Source of the DNA: Parahaliea mediterranea
Lineage (GTDB): Bacteria > Pseudomonadota > Gammaproteobacteria > Pseudomonadales > Halieaceae
Direction of reading: 5' to 3'
Length of the DNA: 64,000 nucleotides
NCBI RefSeq assembly: GCF_003402235.1
Contig: NZ_QEWO01000004.1
Location: forward strand, 434,001 to 498,000
Below the pieces are notes generated by a model. It searched no databases, had not been told where the DNA came from, and saw only the letters and a list, made by a program, of their open reading frames with translations. Below are positions 58,469 to 64,000 of this stretch, piece after piece (the first letter of the stretch is position 1; the number at the start of each line of letters is the position of its first letter). Made by a program: the position numbers and the translations under genes.

Positions 58469-58476
58469 AAATAAAA
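58469..58476. repeat. Right copy of 8-bp target-site duplication (AAATAAAA)
   Basis: Identical to 49510-49517. It is also the T-tract (minus strand) of the FKBP terminator. Confidence 0.75.
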
Positions 58477-58495
58477 ACCCCCGCGAATGCGGGGG
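58473..58495 (-). terminator. Terminator of the FKBP gene
   Basis: CCCCCGC (58478-58484), GAAT and GCGGGGG (58489-58495), followed on the minus strand by TTTTT. The element's right tip lies 5-10 bp from it. Confidence 0.9.
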
Positions 58496-58510
58496 TCGGA
58501 AAGGACAATT

Positions 58511-58536
58511 GCCCCGGCCTGTTTGCAGGCCGGGGC
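58511..58536. other. 11-bp GC hairpin just after the FKBP stop codon
   Basis: GCCCCGGCCTG / CAGGCCGGGGC with TTTG loop, ten bases after the stop. Together with the terminator hairpin it forms a double stem that could protect the mRNA end. Confidence 0.7.
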
Positions 58537-58545
58537 AAAGCGGGC

Positions 58546-59307
58546 TCAGCCCTCGGCGGCGGCTTCGGCTTCGCCTTCTTCCTGCTCGACGATGTCCAGC
58601 AGTTCCACCTCGAACACCAGGGCGGCGTTGGGGCCGATCATGCCGCCGGCACCACCGGCACCGTAGGCCAGTTCAGCGGGAATGTAGAGCTTCCACTTGG
58701 AGCCCACCGGCATCAGCTGCAGGGCTTCGGTCCAGCCGGAGATCACCTGGCCAACGCCAAACTGCACGCTCTCGCCGCGCTTGTAGGAGGAATCGAACTC
58801 GGTGCCATCGATCAGGGTGCCGCGGTAGTTCACATCCACCACGTCATCGGCGCCGGGCTTTTCACCATCGCCGGCTTCCAGCACTTCGTACTGCAGGCCG
58901 GATTCGGTGGTAACAACGCCGTCACGGGCGCCGTTTTCTTCAAGGAAGGCCGCAGAGGCAGAGGCGTTGGCTTCGGCCTGGGCCGCCTGGGCGGCTTCGG
59001 CCTCAGCCTGCATGCGCTGCTGGTAGGCCTGCATTTCCGCCTGGATTTCTTCGTTGGTCATGCGGCCTTCTTTGCCTTCCATCGCATCGCGCAGGCCGGC
59101 GGTAAAGGCGTCTACATCCAGCGGCACGGCATCGGCAGACATGCGCTTGCCAAGGCCGTAGGCAATGCCGTAACTCAGTCGCTGCTGGGTGCTCTCAAGC
59201 TTGATTTCGGCAGCGGCGGTTTCCGCGGCCGGCGTTTCCGCCTTTTCGTTACAGGCGGTCAGGCCAATAGCGGCAACCACGGCCAGAGGCAGTGCGTACT
59301 TCTTCAT
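58546..59307 (-). CDS. FKBP-type peptidyl-prolyl isomerase lipoprotein (FkpA/Mip-like)
   Basis: The 253-aa protein has a lipoprotein signal (LPLAVVAAIGLTAC), an N-terminal dimerisation region (LSYGIAYGLGKRMSADAVPLDVDAFTAGLRDAMEGKEGRMTNEEI), a long Ala/Gln/Glu helix (AYQQRMQAEAEAAQAAQAEANAS) and a C-terminal FKBP domain (DDVVDVNYRGTLIDGTEFDSSYKRGESVQFGVGQVISGWTEALQLMPVGSKWKLYIPAELAYGAGG). It folds outer-membrane and periplasmic proteins. Start at 59307 (MKKYAL) follows GGAAAAC. Its terminator was the insertion site of the element. Confidence 0.95.
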   Translation of the reverse strand: MKKYALPLAVVAAIGLTACNEKAETPAAETAAAEIKLESTQQRLSYGIAYGLGKRMSADAVPLDVDAFTAGLRDAMEGKEGRMTNEEIQAEMQAYQQRMQAEAEAAQAAQAEANASASAAFLEENGARDGVVTTESGLQYEVLEAGDGEKPGADDVVDVNYRGTLIDGTEFDSSYKRGESVQFGVGQVISGWTEALQLMPVGSKWKLYIPAELAYGAGGAGGMIGPNAALVFEVELLDIVEQEEGEAEAAAEG

Positions 59308-59478
59308 AGAGTTTTCCATTTGTCGATGAATGTCATGTTTTGTGCCCCGCCAACCCGTGGCTGCATCAGTCCGGGCGGGCCAACACCGCTGCGATACCAC
59401 TGGCGGGATGCAAACGAAGCGCTCACGATCATACTACCCGTGGCGCCTCCGGTGCCAGCCCGCTCATCGGCGGGCCAG

Positions 59479-59517
59479 CTCAGTCGGCAAACTCAGCCGG
59501 CAAACTCAATCAGCAAG
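59479..59517. repeat. 13-nt tandem repeat x3 covering the stop codon of the TIGR02444 gene
   Basis: CTCAGTCGGCAAA (59479), CTCAGCCGGCAAA (59492) and CTCAATCAGCAAG (59505) are consecutive 13-nt units. The third holds the gene's stop codon and last codons on the minus strand. Confidence 0.85.
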
Positions 59518-59973
59518 CAGCGCCGCCGCCAGTGCCCCGGCGCGCTCGCCCGCCTCCTCCGCGCTGGCGCCTGTGGCCTTTAGCACCACCTGCAGGTTGG
59601 CGCGGGCACACACCTCACCGGTGCTGCCCGGCAGCTGGGCGGCCAGGCGGTACAGGCACGCCTGCAATTCGCGCTCGGCCTGCAATTCAAGGGCCTTGAG
59701 CTGCTCGCGCAGCGCGGCCGCCTGCGCCAGCCCCTTCCATTGCCGGCGCAGCGCGCGCAGCGGGGCAATCACCTGCTCGCGCCACTCGGCGGTGGCTGCC
59801 AGCAGGCTGGCCAGTTGAACCGCATCCAGGGTACGCCCAGCACTTGCCAGCCAGGCGGCGAGCAGCAGCAGGTTCACGTCCGCGCCCAGTTCGTCCTGGG
59901 CCGCCAGGCACAGGGGCGCCACGCCGGGTTTGGAGTAGTGAGCCAGTGAATAGTTCCAGAATGGGTTGTCCAT
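59506..59973 (-). CDS. TIGR02444/DUF2390 family protein
   Basis: The 155-aa all-helical protein matches the TIGR02444 family (NPFWNYSLAHYSKPGVAPLCLAAQDELGADVNLLLLAAWLASAGRTLD). It is divergent from an ABC-F ATPase gene, a conserved neighbourhood in pseudomonads and relatives. Function unknown. Confidence 0.85.
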   Translation of the reverse strand: MDNPFWNYSLAHYSKPGVAPLCLAAQDELGADVNLLLLAAWLASAGRTLDAVQLASLLAATAEWREQVIAPLRALRRQWKGLAQAAALREQLKALELQAERELQACLYRLAAQLPGSTGEVCARANLQVVLKATGASAEEAGERAGALAAALLAD

Positions 59974-60030
59974 GCGCCTCCGCCGGGCAGCTGGTTCGGC
60001 CGCAGTGCAGCGAGTAGAATGCGCCGCCTT

Positions 60031-61944
60031 ATGATCATACTACGCGATATCAGCCTGCGCCGTGGCACCCGACTGCTGCTGGATGCGGCCAACGTCACCA
60101 TCCAACCCGGGCAGCGCCTGGCGCTGATCGGCGCCAATGGCTGCGGCAAATCCAGCCTGTTCGCCCTGCTGCTGGGTGAGCTGGGCGCCGACGGTGGCGA
60201 CATCGAGGGCATGAACAACCTGCGCCTGGCGCACATGGCCCAGGAGGTGGAAAGCACCGACCTGCCGGCCGGCGAATACGTGCTGCGCGGCGACCAGGCC
60301 CTGGCCCGCCTGCGCGGCGAAATCGCCCGCTTGGAAGCGCTGCAAGACTACGCCAGCGCCGCCCCGCTGCACAGCGAACTGGAGGCCATCGACGGCTACA
60401 GCGCCGAGCGCCGGGTGCAGCGCCTGCTGCAGGGCCTGGGGTTTGCCGAGGGCGCCTGGCACCGGCCGGTGTCGGATTTTTCCGGTGGCTGGCGCATTCG
60501 CCTCAACCTCGCCCGGGCCCTGATGGCGCCCTCCGACCTGCTGCTGCTGGACGAGCCCACCAACCACCTCGACCTGGACGCCACCCTGTGGCTGCAGCAG
60601 TGGTTGCAGCGCTACCCCGGCACGCTGCTGATGATTTCCCACGACCGTGACTTCATCGACGCCACCTGCGAGCGCATCCTGCACATTGAGCACAACGCCC
60701 TCAACGCCTACAAAGGCAACTACTCGGACTTTGAAGAGCAGCGTGCCGAGCGCCTTGCCAACCAGCAGGCCAGTTACGAAAAGCAGCAGGAGCGCATCTC
60801 CCAGATCGAGGACTTTGTACGCCGCTTCCGCTACAAGGCCACCAAGGCGCGCCAGGCCCAGAGCCGCCTGAAGGAACTGGAGCGCATGCAGAAGGTGGCG
60901 CCGGCCCATGTGGATTCGGTGTTCAGCTTCAGCTTCCCGGCGCCGGACAAAAGCTCCGACCCGCTGCTGCGCCTGGACGAAGCGACCCTTGGCTACGGCG
61001 ACAGCCCCATCCTCCACGGCGTTGAAATGATTCTGCGCCCGGGCAGCCGCTATGGCCTGCTGGGCAAGAACGGGGCGGGCAAATCCACCCTGCTCAAATC
61101 GCTGGTGGGCGAGCTGCCGCTGCTGGCCGGGCAGCGCCAGGGCGGCGAGCACTGCCGCATCGGCTATTTTCACCAGCAAACGCTGGAAGCGCTGGACCTG
61201 GACGCCAGCGCCGCCCTGCACATCCAGCGCCTGAGCCCGGGCGCACGGGAGCAGGAGGTGCTGAACTACCTGGGTGGCTTCAACTTTCGCGGCGATGCCG
61301 CCACCGCACCCATCCGGCCTTTTTCCGGCGGCGAAAAGGCGCGCCTGGCCCTGGCCCTGGTAGTGTGGCAAAAGCCCAACCTGCTGGTGCTGGACGAGCC
61401 CACCAACCACCTCGACCTGGACATGCGCAACGCCATGGAAGTGGCCCTGCAGGCCTACGAGGGCGCCCTGCTGCTGGTGAGTCACGACCGCCACATGCTG
61501 CGCAACACCTGCGACGAACTGCTGCTGGTGAACGCCGGCCGGGTCAGCGAATACAACGACGACCTGCAGGCCTACGAGCGCTGGGTGCTCTCCAGCTACG
61601 ACGACGCCCCGCGCCAGCAGGCCGCCGCTGTGCCCAATGCCGGTAACAGTACCGGTGACAGCGCGGCCAACAAAAAAGAAAAGCGCCAGCAGGCCGCCGC
61701 CGCCCGGGCCCAGCTGAAGCCCCTGCAGCAGCGCATCAAAAAGCTCGAAGGCGAGATGGCCAGGGCGGAACAGGCGCTGGCCGTACTGCGCGAGTCACTG
61801 GCGGACCCGGCCCTGTACAACGAGGGGCGGCAGCAGGATATCGCGGCCCTCACCCGCGAAGAGGGCGAACTCCAGCAGCGTCTGGAGACCCTGGAAGCCG
61901 ACTGGCTGGAACAGCAGGAAGCGCTGGAACAATTCTCAGGCTGA
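60031..61944 (+). CDS. ABC-F family ATPase (YheS-like)
   Basis: The 637-aa protein has two ABC ATPase domains without membrane segments: Walker A GANGCGKSS and GKNGAGKST, signatures FSGGWRIRL and FSGGEKARL, Walker B LLLLDEPTNHLD twice. Between them is the linker that reaches the ribosomal P-site tRNA; the C-terminal region is a coiled coil (KKEKRQQAAAARAQLKPLQQRIKKLEGEM). ABC-F proteins act on stalled or antibiotic-bound ribosomes. Start at 60031 (MIILRD). Overlaps the convergent GIY-YIG gene by nine bases. Confidence 0.92.
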   Translation: MIILRDISLRRGTRLLLDAANVTIQPGQRLALIGANGCGKSSLFALLLGELGADGGDIEGMNNLRLAHMAQEVESTDLPAGEYVLRGDQALARLRGEIARLEALQDYASAAPLHSELEAIDGYSAERRVQRLLQGLGFAEGAWHRPVSDFSGGWRIRLNLARALMAPSDLLLLDEPTNHLDLDATLWLQQWLQRYPGTLLMISHDRDFIDATCERILHIEHNALNAYKGNYSDFEEQRAERLANQQASYEKQQERISQIEDFVRRFRYKATKARQAQSRLKELERMQKVAPAHVDSVFSFSFPAPDKSSDPLLRLDEATLGYGDSPILHGVEMILRPGSRYGLLGKNGAGKSTLLKSLVGELPLLAGQRQGGEHCRIGYFHQQTLEALDLDASAALHIQRLSPGAREQEVLNYLGGFNFRGDAATAPIRPFSGGEKARLALALVVWQKPNLLVLDEPTNHLDLDMRNAMEVALQAYEGALLLVSHDRHMLRNTCDELLLVNAGRVSEYNDDLQAYERWVLSSYDDAPRQQAAAVPNAGNSTGDSAANKKEKRQQAAAARAQLKPLQQRIKKLEGEMARAEQALAVLRESLADPALYNEGRQQDIAALTREEGELQQRLETLEADWLEQQEALEQFSG

Positions 61945-62262
61945 GCTTGCCTCACCGCGGATGAGTGCCCACTTGAGCGCCCGGTTCAGGCGCTTGATGG
62001 CCGCCTCCCGTCGCTGCGCCGTGGAGCGGTCAGCCGCAGCGGCATGCCAGCGCAGTTGCACCGGCCGGCGCCCACGGGTGTAGCGCGGGCCACCGGCCAG
62101 CGCGCCGTTGTGCTGGGCCAGGCGACGCTGCAAATCGCGGGCAATGCCGGTGTACAGGCTGCCATCGGCGCACTCCAGTATGTACACCTGCCACTCGCCG
62201 CCAGCGTCCGGCAAATCCGTGTGAACTTGTTCCCCTGCCGGCGTTCCAAAGGCACCGGACAT
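61936..62262 (-). CDS. GIY-YIG domain protein (YhbQ/UPF0213-like)
   Basis: The 108-aa protein has a GIY-YIG nuclease domain (WQVYILECADGSLYTGIARDLQRRLAQHN, then GPRYTRGRRPVQLRW and REAAIKRLNRALK). The catalytic Arg and Glu region is only partly like that of UvrC; stand-alone members of this type have unclear roles in DNA repair. Start at 62262 (MSGAFG) has GGGGG upstream; the longer frame would overlap the trxA promoter. Confidence 0.85.
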   Translation of the reverse strand: MSGAFGTPAGEQVHTDLPDAGGEWQVYILECADGSLYTGIARDLQRRLAQHNGALAGGPRYTRGRRPVQLRWHAAAADRSTAQRREAAIKRLNRALKWALIRGEASSA

Positions 62263-62309
62263 ATAGCCCCCTGCTCTATGCACATGACGAAATATTCCAG
62301 GGGCCTCGG

Positions 62310-62337
62310 TTGTGCCCCCTCGGGCCGGTGGTATGAT
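62310..62337 (+). promoter_or_regulatory. Probable trxA promoter
   Basis: TATGAT (62332-62337) with TTGTGC (62310-62315) 16 bp upstream, 57 bp before the trxA start. Confidence 0.5.
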
Positions 62338-62393
62338 AGCAGCCCTTGTTTCAGGCGGTTCCCCGTGAACTGCAACCAAAATTGGAGAACACG

Positions 62394-62720
62394 ATGAGTG
62401 AACAAATCGTACACGTCAGCGACGCGTCCTTCGAAGACGAAGTACTGAAATCCGACCTGCCGGTGCTGGTGGACTTCTGGGCCGAGTGGTGTGGCCCCTG
62501 CAAAATGATTGCGCCGGTGCTGGATGAAATCGCCGCTGAGTACGACGGCAAGCTGAAAGTCTGCAAGGTGGACGTGGATGCTAACCCGGATGTGCCGCAA
62601 AAATTCGGCATTCGCGGTATCCCCACCCTGATCGTGTTCAAAAACGGCAACGCCGAGGCCACCAAGGTCGGCGCCCTGTCCAAATCCCAGCTGACGGATT
62701 TCGTTCAGGAAGCCATCTGA
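62394..62720 (+). CDS. trxA: Thioredoxin 1
   Basis: The 108-aa protein has the WCGPCK active site ([20 protein letters not shown]), the cis-Pro loop [14 protein letters not shown] and the usual length. It reduces protein disulfides in the cytoplasm. TTGGAGA precedes the start. It lies directly upstream of rho, as in E. coli and many gammaproteobacteria. Confidence 0.98.
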   Translation: MSEQIVHVSDASFEDEVLKSDLPVLVDFWAEWCGPCKMIAPVLDEIAAEYDGKLKVCKVDVDANPDVPQKFGIRGIPTLIVFKNGNAEATKVGALSKSQLTDFVQEAI

Positions 62721-62727
62721 CGCTGCC

Positions 62728-62754
62728 GGCCGGGCCCGCCCCACGGGCCCGGCC
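62728..62754 (+). terminator. GC-rich hairpin after trxA, in the rho leader
   Basis: GGCCGGGCCC and GGGCCCGGCC form a perfect 10-bp stem around a 7-nt loop, with no T-run. The rest of the leader to 63002 holds no gene; in E. coli the trxA-rho gap is the site where Rho autoregulates its own transcription. Confidence 0.5.
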
Positions 62755-63002
62755 AACCTGCCCAAACACTGTGGAGCGTGCGCCAAAACACGCCGCGGCC
62801 CACACGCAAAAAGCTGTAGACGGGTCTACCGGGGCATGCTACATTGCCTCCCGTTGCACCCTTCCGTGCCAATAATAAATCCGCTACTCACGTAATTTTT
62901 ACTGCTTGGAATCGCCTGGACCTCCATCCGGAGCTGTGCCAACCGGCACGTCGATTCGTAGCGCCTTACCTTTCCCGAATTCAAAAATCACTCCTATTCC
63001 CT

Positions 63003-64000
63003 ATGAATCTGACTGACCTCAAGACCAAATCCACCCAGGAACTGATCGATATTGCCAAAGAGATCGGACTGGAAAACATGGCCCGCTCGCGCAAGCAGGA
63101 CATTATCTTTGCCATCCTGAAGCGCCACGCCAAGAGCGGTGAGGACATCTACGGAGACGGAGTACTGGAAATCCTGCAGGACGGCTTCGGCTTCCTGCGC
63201 AGCGCAGACAGCTCCTACCTGGCCGGCCCCGACGACATCTACGTGTCCCCCAGCCAGATCCGCCGCTTCAACCTGCGCACCGGCGACACCATCTCCGGCA
63301 AGATCCGCCCCCCAAAAGACTCCGAGCGCTACTTCGCCCTGCTCAAAGTCGGCGAGATCAACTTCAACAAGCCCGAGAACGCCAAGCACAAAATCCTCTT
63401 CGAAAACCTCACTCCCCTGTTCCCCGACCAACGCCTGGCGCTGGAAAAGGGCAACGGCAGCTCGGAAGACCTTACCGGCCGGGTGATCGACCTGGTGGCA
63501 CCCATCGGCAAGGGCCAGCGCGGCCTGTTGGTGGCCCCGCCCAAGGCCGGCAAGACCATCATGATGCAGAACATCGCCCAGGCGATTATCAGCAACAACC
63601 CCGAGTGCTACATCATTGTGCTGCTGATCGACGAGCGCCCGGAGGAAGTGACCGAAATGCAGCGCTCCGTGGGTGCCCGTGGCGCCGAGGTGGTGGCCTC
63701 CACCTTCGACGAGCCGCCGGCGCGCCACGTTCAGGTGGCCGACATGGTGATCGAAAAGGCCAAGCGCCTGGTGGAGCACAAGCGCGACGTGGTGATCCTG
63801 CTGGACTCCATCACCCGCCTGGCCCGCGCCTTCAACACCGTGGTGCCCAGCTCCGGCAAGGTGCTGACCGGTGGTGTGGACGCCCACGCCCTGGAGCGCC
63901 CCAAGCGCTTCTTCGGCGCCGCCCGTAACATCGAGGAAGGCGGCAGCCTGTCCATCATCGCCACCGCCCTGATCGACACCGGCTCCAAAATGGACGAAGT
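63003..64000 (+). CDS. rho: Transcription termination factor Rho (3' end cut by window)
   Basis: The visible 332 residues start [40 protein letters not shown] (Rho_N), continue with the RNA-binding cold-shock domain ([39 protein letters not shown]) and the ATPase core with Walker A APPKAGKT, the catalytic Glu region [15 protein letters not shown], Walker [15 protein letters not shown] and the Q/R loops ([32 protein letters not shown]). The hexameric Rho ends transcription and protects against R-loops. The gene is truncated only by the window edge. Confidence 0.98.
   Translation, partial: MNLTDLKTKSTQELIDIAKEIGLENMARSRKQDIIFAILKRHAKSGEDIYGDGVLEILQDGFGFLRSADSSYLAGPDDIYVSPSQIRRFNLRTGDTISGKIRPPKDSERYFALLKVGEINFNKPENAKHKILFENLTPLFPDQRLALEKGNGSSEDLTGRVIDLVAPIGKGQRGLLVAPPKAGKTIMMQNIAQAIISNNPECYIIVLLIDERPEEVTEMQRSVGARGAEVVASTFDEPPARHVQVADMVIEKAKRLVEHKRDVVILLDSITRLARAFNTVVPSSGKVLTGGVDAHALERPKRFFGAARNIEEGGSLSIIATALIDTGSKMDE

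Overview
The window is chromosomal DNA from a high-GC gammaproteobacterium. The gene set (rho, trxA, rpsT, gshA, dsbB, rsd, pilU, AcpH, FkpA/Mip-like FKBP, an ABC-F protein), together with PHA-granule phasins, a PhaD-like regulator, a KshA-like Rieske oxygenase and many lipid-type oxidoreductases, fits a marine oligotroph of the Halieaceae (OM60/NOR5) kind. That placement is inference from gene content. No rRNA, tRNA or CRISPR array was found.

Layout. 1-9 kb: a truncated DinG helicase behind a PlsB-like acyltransferase, a tyrosine phosphatase, a TetR regulator with a perfect operator palindrome, dgkA, rpsT with a near-consensus promoter and terminator, then a ferritin-like di-iron protein divergent from an AraC regulator that overlaps a patatin-like lipase. 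9-20 kb: EamA permease, LLM oxidoreductase, hslO, pckA, a first RND pump with its adaptor, and a phasin / PhaF / PhaD group. 20-25 kb: a subclass B1 metallo-beta-lactamase that looks like VIM, translationally coupled to an AraC-type regulator and divergent from an SDR-cupin-SDR group, with two 16-nt direct repeats exactly 21 bp apart in the shared control region. 25-37 kb: a DUF2242 lipoprotein, methyltransferase, peroxiredoxin, PqiA-SRPBCC, Rieske oxygenase, SLC13 transporter, SMP-30-like protein, a moaA-MoxR-CoxE operon and pilU. 37-49 kb: a second RND pump, a phosphotransferase, a diguanylate cyclase, a BamA/TamA-type barrel, gshA, acpH, dsbB and rsd.

49.5-58.5 kb is an AT-richer block unlike its surroundings. 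It is bounded by imperfect terminal inverted repeats that start GGGTATC and by a perfect 8-bp direct repeat (AAATAAAA). This is the signature of an approximately 9-kb transposon-like unit inserted in the T-tract of the FKBP gene's terminator. It carries a TonB-dependent receptor, a small membrane protein, a LuxR-type regulator, an old-yellow-enzyme-type oxidoreductase, an IclR regulator and a two-domain PhyH-type oxygenase, and no recognisable transposase. Several dyads and a motif shared between two promoters suggest that it encodes its own regulated uptake-and-oxidation pathway for an unknown substrate.

58.5-64 kb returns to core genes: FKBP lipoprotein, a TIGR02444 protein, ABC-F ATPase, GIY-YIG protein, trxA and the start of rho. 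A second window-wide signal is a set of short (9-23 nt) imperfect tandem repeats that overlap or directly follow the stop codons of at least eight unrelated genes.
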